The notes: a model not told the origin generated them from the letters alone. DNA of 64,000 nucleotides from Isoetes taiwanensis (GCA_021234155.1 JAJEKV010000034.1:4852028-4916027), one strand, 5' to 3'. Shown: positions 1 to 11,000, counted from the first letter of the stretch. Program-made: numbers and translations.

Positions 1-294
1 GCATGGTTCTAGTCCTATCCCATAGCTGACTCTTCTGGATCCTCCCATTTCTCTAGCTAAGGCTTGGGTGAGTGTCTCAAGAGAAACCCAATTCCCTCCC
101 CTAGGAGGTAATCTAACTTCCCAAGGCAGGACCTGTTGGTCGTATTGGCACATGATATCTGTGTAGTATGGTGTTCTAGTCAATGTTACATGAAGATCAA
201 ACAAGTGGTCAAACACAGAGAAGGCTTGCTCGGCAGGGAGCTGATGGATATGGTTTGCAGCATTGTACCATTTGACAAAGTTACTGGGCGCCAT
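1..294 (-). CDS. Unrecognised ORF, open at the window edge (partial)
   Basis: A minus-strand reading frame starts with ATG at 294 and stays open to base 1, so its C-terminus lies outside the window; at least 98 codons are visible. The peptide begins MAPSNFVKWYNAANHIH and continues with hydrophobic and aromatic positions (AFSVFDHLFDLHV, TDIMCQYDQQVLPW) followed by a Gly/Arg-rich loop. I do not recognise the family. The style, a compact helical protein beside repeats, would suit the capsid-like ORF of a fern retroelement, but no zinc knuckle or protease is visible. It lies about 760 bp beyond the end of the H3-like gene on the same strand. The intact frame and sensible amino-acid composition argue that it is, or recently was, coding. 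Confidence 0.45.
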   Translation of the reverse strand, partial: MAPSNFVKWYNAANHIHQLPAEQAFSVFDHLFDLHVTLTRTPYYTDIMCQYDQQVLPWEVRLPPRGGNWVSLETLTQALAREMGGSRRVSYGIGLEPC

Positions 295-550
295 TGAGCA
301 AGGAAGAGTGCAGAAAATGGCTTGCAAGGATCATGTTGAAGGGGAAATGGCAAATGAGGCCCTTTTTATAGACTATGGTTGGCCTCGGGATTCGTGCAAA
401 AGGTTCCTAGATGGAAAAGACCTTTGTTCTATGGCTATGGGTGTCCAAATGAGCTACCATGAAGTGCAAATTTAAGCAAAACAAAGCAAGAAACACTACA
501 TGGCCGTTTGTTGGGTCAAATTGGGCTAATTTGGGTCAAAAATGGGCTGA

Positions 551-823
551 CCCGGGTGAATCCGCGCGGATGGCCTCTGCGTCGCGAACGCAAACGCGTT
601 TGGCGCGGTCTCACCCGGTTGGCCTAATTTTGAGCCATTTTTGGTCATTTTTAAGAGTTGGAAGATGCTAACATGACTTATTGGATCAATTCTAGCCTAG
701 CTGGCAACTTATTTTGAGCAAAACCGACACCTAAAAGCAAGTTTTTGGCGCACCCGGGTGAATCCGCGCGGATGGCCTCTGCGTCGCGAACGCAGACGCG
801 TTTGGCGCGGTCTCACCCGGTTG
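551..823. repeat. Pair of 71-bp GC-rich direct repeats
   Basis: Positions 551-621 and 753-823 carry the same 71-bp sequence with one mismatch (CAAAC against CAGAC), 202 bp apart start to start. The unit is much richer in G+C and CpG than its surroundings and begins CCCGGGTGAATCCGCG. The spacer contains no similar copy. It may be a tandem duplication inside a retroelement untranslated region or a regulatory cassette; nothing in the sequence decides between them. Confidence 0.85.
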
Positions 824-1053
824 CCCCATTTTTTTGCTTTTGATGACATTTTTTTGCCAAAATTTGTTGTAGACATGGTTTCTAGATAATTCCTAAGCAT
901 GCTATAAGGAACTCTATTACAATTTGATTTAATTCCCTATATTTCAAGCATCAAAATTTTTACTTATAGAGAGAAAACAAACTTTTATATTAATAAGGGA
1001 AACACATTTACATTGAAACTTAACCGTTTAACAAAATTTACAAAATTGAGGCT

Positions 1054-1975
1054 CTAGGGCCTCTCTCTGCGAATCCTCCGTGCTAAGTGTATGTCCTTCG
1101 GCATGAGCGTGACCCTCTTAGCATGGATGGCACAGAGATTCCCTTCCTCAAAGAGCTGTACCAGTTCTGCTTCAGCGGCCTCTTGCAGGGCCCGGGTCAT
1201 TAGAGGGGTAACCCTATAATCGGTCCGGAATTCCTGCATAACTTCCCGAAGGAGGCGTTCAAAAGGCGCCTTCCTTATAACGAGATTTGTGCACATTTGA
1301 AAGTGCTTGATCTCCCTGAACACACGGGCATGCGGACTGTTTGGCCCGTGAAGGTGGCTCAGGCCACTTAGGGTAAGGTGGTCTCGCGTCGGGGTTGGAA
1401 GACTTCCCGGCGCTCTGCTGCCCTTCCTCCTCCTCTTCGTCTTCGTCTCCTTCTCCCGCCTCCTCCTCCTCATCTACCTCGCGGGAGCGAGGTTCTTCGA
1501 TTGTGACCGTCCCGCGAGGCCGGTCATTTCTCTTCTTCGTCCTCCTTTCCTTCTCCTGCAGCTCCCTTTCCCTTTTCTTGCGAGCTGCCCGCTCCTCTGG
1601 CCACTCCTTCACCTTTTGCTTGCCCTTCTTCTTAATGGAAGAGGGGCCTGGCTGCTCGATCTGGTCAAACTGCCGCTGGTCGGGCTCCTCCTCCCGGCGC
1701 TCCTCCCTGTGCTCCTCCCTGCGCTCCACCCCCTGGTCGGATAGATTGCCGAGGTCATGGGTTTCGTCCGTCCGCTGGGTTTGCTCGGACGAACTACTCG
1801 GAATCTCCTCCTCTGCTACATGGAATGTCTCGTCGGAAGAAGACGCGTCCGCCTCACCTGGCTTGGGCCTCAAGTGGGGTGGTATCTGCTTCCCATGGCC
1901 GCCTGCTACTGCTGCCGCCATAGAGGGAGTTCGCCTAGGGCTAGTCTTCCTATAGGTTTGTTTAGTGCGTGCCAT
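1054..1975 (-). CDS. Divergent histone H3 variant with long charged N-terminal tail (CENH3-like features)
   Basis: Two overlapping minus-strand frames make up one gene. Frame 1 starts with ATG at 1975 and reads [17 protein letters not shown], matching the H3 tail around Lys4 and Lys9 (Ala7 replaced by Tyr, Ser10 by Thr). It continues as a Ser-rich part, a Lys/Arg-rich part (residues about 115-150) and a Glu/Asp-rich part (about 165-185). Frame 2, ending at 1054, holds a full histone fold: [45 protein letters not shown] and [10 protein letters not shown], stopping where H3 normally stops. HFQ, TNL, LQEAAE and RVTL recall plant CENH3, but loop 1 has ordinary H3 length and the CENH3-typical Trp is absent. 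The frames can be joined by a 67-bp intron (1403 to 1337, weak GT donor, AAACAG acceptor), giving 284 residues, or by a one-base frameshift. A histone would act in nucleosomes. A recent pseudogene is the main alternative. Confidence 0.78.
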
Positions 1976-2061
1976 ATCTTACGGTTCAGGAAATGGATGA
2001 CGTAAAGCTGATCAAGAGAGAGATGGTGGAGGGAAAGGTTGGAGGGAGAATGAGGTGTCAG

Positions 2062-2071
2062 ATATTTAAAA
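2062..2071 (-). promoter_or_regulatory. TATA-like box and pyrimidine-rich leader of the H3-like gene
   Basis: On the minus strand TTTTAAATAT lies about 88 nt upstream of the ATG at 1975. The following 2000-2055 segment, read on the minus strand, is strongly CT-rich (CCCTCC, CTCTCTC), like a plant Y-patch and leader. Position and spacing suit a core promoter; this is inferred from sequence only. Confidence 0.4.
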
Positions 2072-2099
2072 GGAGGGTCCCTGGGAATATTCTTCCACC

Positions 2100-2536
2100 A
2101 TAATTACCCTTATTTATTAGCCTCCCCTATTAATTACCCCATATTTAGTAATTATTTAATTATTAATGTATGTATTAATTCTGTATTAATTCGTGTTATA
2201 CTTTAAATTTTTCGAATTTCCTAATAGTTTGAAGTGCTAATTATGGATTTGCGCCATTTTTCACTCGGGTCTCCGATTGGCATGATTCTTCGACCCATTT
2301 TAGGTGAAATTTGATGCAGATGCATAATTTTCACTCCAATTTTACTAGAAAATGAATTTGACTCATCCATTTCTTCGTCTAACACTTAACCTAATTCCGG
2401 ACCCACTACCTAAGAGAAAAATTTTCCCTTATTTTCGAGGTTCGATGGTGGAAATTTTTATTTCACACCCCTATAAGCCTGTTAGACTACTTTCATGGTT
2501 ATGGTCAGTGCTAGTTCCTGGTCAACCAAGAACATC
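2100..2536. other. AT-rich spacer and truncated leader of the minus-strand gypsy element
   Basis: From about 2100 to 2340 the sequence is AT-rich with no gene signal. From about 2340 to 2536 it lies immediately beyond the primer-binding site of the minus-strand LTR and so should be untranslated leader of that element, whose coding region is absent. The exact breakpoint is not visible. Confidence 0.4.
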
Positions 2537-2548
2537 GCTCTGATACCA
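2537..2548 (-). other. Primer-binding site for initiator tRNA-Met
   Basis: On the minus strand TGGTATCAGAGC begins one base after the LTR end at 2550. This is the usual plant retrotransposon primer-binding site complementary to the 3' end of initiator methionine tRNA, and it fixes the adjacent LTR as a 5' LTR read leftwards. Confidence 0.85.
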
Positions 2549-2549
2549 T

Positions 2550-4117
2550 TGTGACGCTCCATGCCAAACATACAGCGCCCGGCCGTACACCCGGCAGGAA
2601 ATCCCCTGTCCAGCTCAACAACCGCACAGGCCCTCCGTCTGCCCCGCACCCTAAGGTGACCCTAGTGCGGGGAGGGGACACGAAGGTGTCTTGCGCGCCC
2701 TTCCCCTATGGGCTCCTATATCAGCGGAAGCGATAAACATGTCAGAACTAGCATCAAACATATAAATACTACCTCGAAGGGTAGTCCATCACACATATAC
2801 CAATGCAAAGATGATAATCATAAACCGTAAAACATGATAGCTCCTACCCCGGCTCAGACTCGTAAGGAGGATGACTGACCGGCTAGGCCTCGAGATAGAA
2901 CAGACCGAGTCATGGCAATGGCGAGGGCTGGCATAAGACAATGGCTCGGGTTGACCACTCCATCCGCCCCTCCTGTACACCCATCGGGACTACTCCAGGT
3001 TGCATCTCCCTGGTCCAATGAGGCAGGAAGGGTTGCATCTCCCCTCTCCAGGGTCTAGAGGTTCCGTGGGCGGCTAGAGAATCGTGGCAACACACGATTC
3101 GTACCCGACTTAACCCCCCAACACGAGAGCCAAGCCGACACTTGCAGCTCTCGAGAGGCAGGGCAACACCATTGCCCCAGGAGGTGTCGGACCCATGCTT
3201 GGCCTACACGAAGTGACCGACCATAAGCCTAGCCCACTATAGGATCCCCCGTAGCCCCCGCTCGGCAGGGATCCTTCCTCCACATTGCCTCTAGCCCCGT
3301 TATGCGGTGCTGAGTCACATCATAGCCTCCATAGCCGGGTGGGCTCCTATGCACATGCCGCAACTAACATGAACTAAGGGATCTACTCTAGGAGCATACT
3401 ACATATGGCTCTATGTCTCTACCCCCCTTCCCAATACAAGAGGAGCAAACATGATCAACCATCGTCATATAATCATCACATCATAAGAATAATCATAAGA
3501 ACATCTTAACCTAATCATACAATCTAACCTATGGTTAGGGTTCCTTGATTAGGGTTGAGATGATGTATGCGGGTTCTAGGATGGCTCTACCCTAGATACA
3601 AGATACTAGCACATCTGGAATGCTAATTCCAGATGAACTATCATAACTACTACTCTACATACCTGCTCCCGAAGCTCTCCCTCCAGATCCGGGTGTCTCC
3701 ATGGTCTTCGACTCGCGTAATGCTGCTCTTGCTCCAAGAACGGGTCTACTCCACGGGGGCTGCTGCACCAATCTATGCCACAGCAAACGATGTTCGAAAC
3801 GGGGTTTCGAACGGGTAGATGAGTCTCTGGGAGCTAGGGCTGGAAGGAGGCCTAGGGTTAGGGTTTCAGCTAATATGAGTTAGGTCCACATAGGATGCCA
3901 CGTGGCACCAATAGGGTAAGTCCGTGTGGCGGGTGCCCAATAGGTTAAGGCCACGTGGAAAATGGTCTTAACCTAAGGTTGGCTAAGTTATGTGAATAAC
4001 TTAGTCACGCCCCCTAGTGCCACAATCTATGGTATACAAGGCTATGAAATTAGACTTGTATAGTGACGGGTCCAGGAATATACGTATTTATAGCGTATAT
4101 TCCCCTGGAACGTCACA
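2550..4117 (-). mobile_element. Ty3/gypsy-type 5' LTR, minus orientation (1568 bp)
   Basis: The segment begins on the minus strand with TGTGACG at 4117 and ends with CGTCACA at 2550, so it has canonical TG...CA ends extended into 7-bp inverted termini. A tRNA-Met primer site follows directly. The first 56 bases fold back on themselves: 4062-4083 pairs with 4093-4115. Large parts align in inverted orientation with the LTR-like sequence at about 52960-54441 (shared blocks around the AGAGAATCGTGG motif and the block ending in GGGCGCGCAAGACACC) and more distantly with 6549-7528. The internal region that should follow is missing except for a short leader, so this is a truncated element or recombination product. 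Confidence 0.8.
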
Positions 4118-5464
4118 TCAAGGGTGGAATGACTGTGGCTGCCTATGCACCTTCTCACCGACCATTGGAGATCAAAGTGTGCTACAACGACTTATTTACA
4201 TTATCAAGCGATTGTGGCAAGAAGATACAAGAAGCTATACCATCTAGCCTGGAATTCAACCATGAGTGGGCTACTCTTTGCAAGAGTGCAAGGATAGATA
4301 GGAAAGAGAGACCTTCAATAATTTTAAAAAGGAAGGCAATCTCCTAGACCATAAGAATAAGTCATATATACCTGAAGCATCAAGAGTAAGAAAGCCAATC
4401 TTACATGTCACGCATAATAATCCTGTTGATGGCCATGCAATCTTTTGCAAACCGATTTCATATGTAGAAGTATCTACTTTTGGCCAGGTATGAAGAATGA
4501 CATTGCCATCTATTCGGCAGGTCAGTTGTGCCAGCAACAAAAGCCGAATAACTCTGAATCCCGGGAGCTTTTGGAGCCTTTGGCGGTGCCAGACACCAAG
4601 TGGAAAGCGGTAAGTATGGATTCCATTACGAGTCTTCCTCGAACGGCTAGGGGCATCATGCCTTAATAGCAGTGATCGACAATTATCAAAAATGGCACAT
4701 TGTCCACCATGTTGAACCACGAACACAGATCTAGATATAGCCTTGCTAATTGCAAGCGAATTTTTTTTTAGATTGCATGGAATGCCCAGGGCGATCATCT
4801 CCGATAAAGATCCGAAGTTCATCAGCGCCTTTTGGCAAGTCTTCTTCAACACGATCTGCACCAAGGAGGATGACTTCAGCTTATCATCCATAGTCAGATG
4901 AACAACGGAATGGACCAACATAATCATGGAGGTCATGTTGAGAAACTATAGTGGGAACAAGCAACTGTAAGGGCCGATTATATCCACCTAGTCGAGTTGC
5001 GTAAAATAGTACGAAGCAGGAGTCATCGAAGATGTCTCCCTTCATGATCAATTACGGATAGCAATAAATGTCCCTAGATATGTGGCACAATCCGGTGTCC
5101 AAGGTGGACGTTTCTCAACAACTTCTGGTAGATATGTAGCAGCTCATGGAGGAAAAGTGGGGATATCTTCTAGTAACAAGGGCACGTCAGAAGAGTCTAG
5201 CAGGTAGACATAGAACTCCTGGGGAATTTGTTGGGAGATATAGTTTGGCTCAAGATCAAAAGTAAAGCAAGCCAAGATCAGAATCAGGAATCGTAAGAAA
5301 CTTGCTACAAGATGGGCGCGGCCATTTAAGAATATCAAGCGAGTTGGGAATCAGTCTTATAAGCTCGACTTCCCGCTCATCTAAAAGTTCATAAAGTCTT
5401 CCACGTCAGCTTACTAAAGAGGCAACAACCAAATCCAAATGAGATTTTGGAGACTCCAACCTAG

Positions 5465-5710
5465 TTGGAAATGACAGAGGAACACAATGAGATTGTCCCC
5501 GAATTAATCCTTGACAAAGCATTCAAGAAAACAAGAAGATCAAAATTTCTTCAATACTTAGTCAAGTGGAAGCACGTACCAGTGGAAGACGCAACTTGGG
5601 TACTTAAGCAAGATTTAGAAAGACAATACCCAGAATTTATGAACAAATTCAACGGCCAAGTCATCTCCAAAATGGCCAACATTGGATCCATAGGTCTGCC
5701 AATAGCTTAG
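5465..5710 (+). pseudogene. Chromodomain at the C-terminus of the chromovirus integrase
   Basis: An uninterrupted 81-codon frame contains a chromodomain: ELILDKAFKKTRRSKF, then YLVKWKHVPVEDATW, then LERQYPEF. The Tyr-Leu-Val-Lys-Trp core and the Trp of the following strand are the usual aromatic and backbone positions of chromovirus chromodomains. It is the only part of the element still open over its whole domain. It ends at a stop at 5708-5710, as expected for the end of pol. The start codon is internal; the real protein would have continued from the integrase upstream. Confidence 0.85.
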
Positions 5711-6535
5711 AATCTATGATAGACTTAAGTAAGTTAGTGTATGCATTCTAAGTAGCTATGATGCTTACAAACATTTCGTTATTGTCGATGATGAGATCAT
5801 TAAACTGTTCTCTAGGCCATGGTAAAATGCATGTATGTATTATCGCGGTTTAGATAAATCTAGAAGAGAGTGTTGGTGATGATGAGATCACCCATTGGAC
5901 GTTCTCTACGCCACCACGCACTAGAAGTGCGCATGACCATAGTAGAGGTCATGTGAAATAAACGTGATCATGGGCGATGAAGGATTCAATTGCATGTTTC
6001 CTAAGCTTAAACCATGAAACCATGAAGCACTGTGGGGTGCATGATCATAAGGGGGGTCATGCACAAGGTAGCTACGATCATGGGCAATGATAGGATCATC
6101 TTAAATGATTCTTAGCTTAAACCGTATGGCCATGATCGTATGCATGTAGTAGAGGTATAGTAGGTAATTGGGGGGGTGGTCCCTTTAAAACCACAATTTA
6201 TAAATTAAACTAACGTAATGTGCTACTCATTGCAAGTGAATTCAAGCAAATACGAGGGAGCGCATTACGAGAAGTTAGGAGTTAACAAATTTTGTAGCTA
6301 GCTATAAACTCCTAAACTTAAATTATGCATTGATGTGTCCAATTCATAATGCTTTATAATAAACTTTATAATAATTTTGTATAAGCTTGTAAGAATATTC
6401 TTACAACTACCTTTATGAAATATATGGAAGGTTATCATTTTAAATAGGTACTAATATCTCAATCTGATAATTGTTTTTTATAAGTTCATGCAGGTTCGAA
6501 AAACCTTACTCTAATGCTGCGGACAGCATTATTCT

Positions 6536-6548
6536 AAGAGGGGGAGAA
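6536..6548 (+). other. Polypurine tract of the chromovirus
   Basis: AAGAGGGGGAGAA ends exactly where the LTR start TGTGACG begins at 6549. A purine run abutting a 3' LTR is the plus-strand primer of LTR retrotransposons. Confidence 0.85.
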
Positions 6549-7528
6549 TGTGACGTTCCCCTAAAATATACGGTATGTATACATATATTTTGGGCCATGT
6601 CACCACTTGATTAACCTTAGGAAAGGATACCTCCACGTGCCACCACCTGATTGGGGTAACCGGCTACGTGTTCGCATCCCATTGGGCAAGGTGTCAACCC
6701 TAACCCTAACTTAGCCTATAAATACCTAAACCTAAACCGGAAGATACTTTTGCTCCTCCCACTCTTGAGGCTATTGTCACGCCCGAAGTTCAGAATCAAG
6801 ATCCAGAAGCTGCAGCATAGCACGGTTTAGCGGCCCAAGCAGCGTGGACATGTTAGATCCAGTTGTAGTGATCTCGAACCTTGAAGAATCGATGGAGACT
6901 CTGGGAGCAGGAGGCAATGCGTCAGGAGCAGGTATTTTGAAGCAGTTTCAGCTATAGGGATGAAGTAGAGTCATGTATTCTAGTAGAGCCTTCCTAGAAT
7001 CACTATTTCACCTCATGAGCCGAATCAATGAACCCTAACTCCCTAGTTAGATTCATGTGATTAGGTTAGATCTTATTCTTATTGTTCATATGTTATAGAT
7101 ATGATATGGATGGAGTGGTCAACCCTTAGCCATTGTCTTATAGCCAGCCCCGCCATTGTTTATACTTCCGTCTGTATCTATCTTGAGACCCTAGCCGTCA
7201 GTATACTTTCCCCATGAGTCAGAGCTTGGGTAGAAGCTTTCATGTTTTATGGTATATTGATCCTTCTGACGATTCTATGGATGGATGGATTGAGCTACCC
7301 TTCGAGGTAGACGTATTATTATTGTTGTTAGTTGCTAGTATGCGACATTTAGTTTATATGCTTCCGCGATGTTAGGAGCCCATAGAGGGCCGGTGCCAGA
7401 CACCTCCTCAGGTTCCCTTACCGGGCCATCTCGAAACGGGATAGATGGAGGGCCCATCCAGATTTTCAGTGGAGTATACGGATGCTTATATTGTGCTTGG
7501 GGCCGTGATATTGTGCGGGGGAGCCACA
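6549..7528 (+). mobile_element. Ty3/gypsy 3' LTR, plus orientation (about 980 bp)
   Basis: It begins TGTGACGTTCCCC and ends at GAGCCACA near 7528. A TATA box (TATAAATA at 6717-6724) follows a telomere-like CCCTAACCCTAA stretch, a context shared with the LTR at 53 kb. The part from about 7085 aligns with 54030-54260 (AGCCATTGTC, GCCGTCAGT, CTACCCTTCGAGGTAG). Compared with the 1.57-kb LTR at 2550-4117 it lacks a central block, so it belongs to a shorter subfamily or carries a deletion. The opening bases fold as an imperfect palindrome (TAAAATATAC with CATATATTTT). Confidence 0.8.
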
Positions 7529-8060
7529 ACTATGAACCCTTTCGGTAGGGAGACCCCGCCCCTCTTTATGGATGGTCAGCTCGCAACCCCCCGGAGCTCG
7601 AGGCTCGAGTAGCAAGGGCGTGCTTTCGAGCCCCCGCGACACGGTGTGTCCGTCGAGCCGCTTTGCTGCTCCGATCGTATCAAGAGCCCGGCCGGTTCTG
7701 GCTGTCGTGCCAAGGCCCCCGTACCATGGTGGTGGCTTCAACCTCTCGATGGGTGAGACATGGTGACCATCGCCTGCATTGCCCGCCCTCCTCCCCGTCA
7801 TGGTGTCCAGAGTGATGAACACAGAGTCTAGGCGGGCCCGCAGGTCAGCGAGCTCCTGCCTGGGAAGGATACAATATATAGTCTCCACAAAATTGCTACA
7901 GCAAATCCAGAGCAATATTTTTCTAAACTGGATCCTCAATACCTGGCTACATTAAAGATTAAAAATAATGCTTCTTCCAACACTGGCACGGAACAATGGT
8001 ATCAACTATCACGTCTGGCTTACTGCAAGATACTATTCCAGGTTACATGACATACTTATT
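7529..8060. other. Unassigned junction between the chromovirus LTR and the LINE
   Basis: A GC-rich block (7560-7860) has a minus-strand open frame (7466-7939) containing ELADLRARLDSVF, possibly the N-terminal coiled part of a retroelement capsid gene, but too short and shifted to name. From about 7870 to 8055 a plus frame reads NPEQYFSKLDPQYLATLKI and on to a stop, which looks coding but is not recognised. No complete gene is supported. Confidence 0.3.
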
Positions 8061-11000
8061 TATTAACCCTTTTGAATTTATTGTCCTCAAATTGGATTGT
8101 CCTTTTAGAGCCCTATGTCGATCTATATGATGACATACAGCAGCACAAACAATTGGGCAAGGTTATGTTGTTTGGCGACTTTAATGCACGTATAGGAGCC
8201 GAGCAGGTCCCAAAATTTGATTCCCTGGCAGAGGATGTCTTGCAGTTGAACCCCGCAAAGGTAGCTTGGTCAAGGATATCAGACGACAACCATATTTCGC
8301 GCTATGGCAGGCAGTTGTTGTTGTTGGGTAGTATCTTTGACACAGTTATTTGTAATGGGTTGGCACAATGGCCGTCTTCCACCACCTTCTAGGCAGGGAG
8401 AACCAAGAGGACGGCTCGGTGTGGTGGATTACCCTCTTTGGTTGAGGAACAGAGCTGCACCGGTTACCCATTTTTCCATTGGAACGGATATCGGGACAAG
8501 GAAGTGGACTCGGACCACCAGCCCCCTACGTGCATATACATTGGCGGGCTCCTCGTTGCATCTCGCCTCAACCCACGCGTGCCCCAGCTGCGCCCGGACT
8601 ACGACGTGTTGGGACCTATGCCCGATGACGGGAATTTGTTGTAACTCCCCACACTTCAAGCGACAATCCATTTTCAACTCTCACTTGCTTCCGACGGTTG
8701 AGAGATGCTTTGGGAGAGGCTGCTCACGGAGAACCTCAGGTGTTGCCACCTTCCCCCGCAACAGATGGTTCGATGATGAGTGTCGGGAGCTCAAACGTGA
8801 ACTCCGGCAAGTCACTGATCCCACCTCCTGCCCACAGACCATCAGTCAATACCGCTCCTTCCTCAAAAACAAGAAAGCGAGATACCCCGCAGAGCACTAG
8901 CAACAGATGTTTGGTCTCCTGGATTGGCATCCCAAGACATTCTGGAGAAGGATATTGAGCAAGACTGCACAGCTCACAGGGAACATCACCTCGGAGCAAT
9001 GGGTACAGTACTTGCAACAGCTTTACGACCCGCTCGGGGGCCGGGCACCAGTCCCTCTACAGATAGGCATGGCTCTGGTCATCACAGAGGGGGATGTCAT
9101 CATGGGCCTACAACGCCTAGCTAATGGGAAGGCAGCAGATTTAGATGGCATGCAGTCGGAGTCCTCACGACATTATTCAATAAAGCATTGCAAGAAGGCT
9201 TCCATCCACAGTGGACCACTAGTAGAGTTGTGCCCATATACAAGGCAGGGGACCCTCAATGCCCAGCCAACTATCGTACTATTATGGTCAGCTCTCTCTT
9301 TGTAACACTGTTGGCTGGCATCCTTGAGCAGCGGCTGACAATATGGGCAGAGGAGGCAGATGTGCGAGCTCTCACACAAGCAGGCTTTCGGCCCAGGCAT
9401 TCCACCATTGATCATATCTTCACTCTGCGCACACTGATTGAGGATAGCAGGAATCACCGACAAAACCTGTAATGTTGTTTCGTGGATTTTGCAAAAGCTT
9501 TTGACACAAAGCCCTCTCGGGTTATGTGACAAATCTGCGGCAGCTAATGGGACCCCCTTGACTTGCGTGAATGCAAAGATATAGGCTCTATGAGGCATGC
9601 TCGGGCCGTATCACATCGTCGAAACAGCCGATAATCAGTAATATTGGAGTGTGTCGGGGTTTTCCCCTCTCCCCCACACTCTTTGGCCTATACATTGACC
9701 AGCTGGAAGATTGGCTCTCTGAGCATGGAGGTGCGAGCGCCCATCTCATGCATCACACAATCCGGCAACTCATATATGCTGACGATGTCAACCTCCTGGC
9801 CTATACTCCAGAGGACATGCAACGTCACCTGGATGCTCTTGACACTTTTTGCCGATTCACTGGCATGCGAGTTAACTTTGCCAAAACTAGGGTGCTGCTA
9901 GTTTCATCATCCCGTCAGCCAAGGCTTCCCTCATTCACTTACCAGGGACAAGATGTAGAGTTGGCTCCAACCTAAAAGTACTTGGGGATCGAGTTCTCTG
10001 CTACCACCCACTGGGATGCTGCCATCAGATTGCAGGTCACGGCTGGAAAGCACTATATGCCATGTAGAACAACAGCCACAAGGCAGAGATGTATGCCTGG
10101 GGCCACCAGTCACACTTGTTTAGGGCCTTGGTCGAGCCGGTCCTCTTGTATGGGGCAGAAGTGTGGGGTCCGATGATATGCCTCAACACCGGAATGACCT
10201 CGGCGGGGTGCGTAAAAGCCTTCTTGGCACGAGCCCTTGGGGTAAAGTCCACGCTTCTATACCGCATCCTACTCCGGGAGACATGTTTTCTACCCCTTCA
10301 ATGGGCTGCATTGGAGTGCCATATTATTTACTTCCAGAAGGTGGATGCTATGGGTGATACACGTTTGCCCAACCTTGCTTTGGCCATGGTGATGGATGCC
10401 CAACGCCTCAAAGCTTTCTTTGGAAGGACAAGCAAGCTCGGGTTCTCACGCTAGTGTACAGCAAACAAATGCGTACATGTAAGGACAAAGAAAGATCACA
10501 AGGCACTTAAGCTGTATCTAGATGTTACTTTCCTCCACAAGCTCTGGGATGCAGATGCTCTGACGCACGTTAAGCTGGCACACTATCAGCAGCAAGTCAA
10601 TCCTAGGCTCACGAGAGGCCCACACCAGTACTTGTACACCCATTTGCCTATGAAGAAGCGCAGACTTATAGCTTCCATTCGCACGGGTGCACATTGTCTC
10701 CGCATTGAGACAGGACGTTGGGCTCAAGAAGCACGGGAGGAAAGGCTTTGCCAGTGTTGCCACCAGGGCGTCATTGAGGATTAATGTGATGCCCTCCAGA
10801 TAGCCCAGCGTTTGCCTATATCCGAGAGCAGTATGTTCGATTACTAGTGTCTGGCCAACCGTTGCATGAGTTATTGAATACGGTGTCAGTGGGTTTGTTG
10901 GGGTCATACCTCCAGGAGGTTATGGATGCACGGACTCAGTTGTGTGCTCCGGGACGGTATTGAACTGTCCTATATAATTTTTTTTTTTTTAATTTTGTTT

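Larger units (their letters stand above)
4118..6548 (+). mobile_element. Decayed Ty3/gypsy chromovirus 3' half (integrase with chromodomain)
   Basis: Frames with many stops still read as the C-terminal half of a gypsy polyprotein. About 4330-4550 resembles the integrase zinc-binding segment (YIPEASRVRK, then CQQQK). About 4560-4950 matches the integrase core (LLEPLAVPD, SMDSITSLP, then MPRAIISDKDPKFISAFW, the step containing the second catalytic Asp). About 5465-5710 is a chromodomain. Gag, protease and reverse transcriptase are absent. From 5711 to 6535 there is no coding signal; 5870-6130 holds degenerate repeats of GATCATGGGC-type sequence. A polypurine tract and 3' LTR follow. In life such an element encodes a reverse-transcribing transposon whose integrase is tethered to modified histones by the chromodomain. 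This copy is dead. Confidence 0.85.

Noticed and set aside
1395-1955. 186-codon Ser-rich plus-strand frame
   Set aside because: It is the antisense shadow of the H3-like tail; the composition follows from Glu/Lys codons on the other strand.
6695-6715. Telomere-like CCCTAACCCTAA
   Set aside because: Only about two units, and it recurs at the same place in other LTR copies; it is part of the LTR promoter region, not an interstitial telomere.
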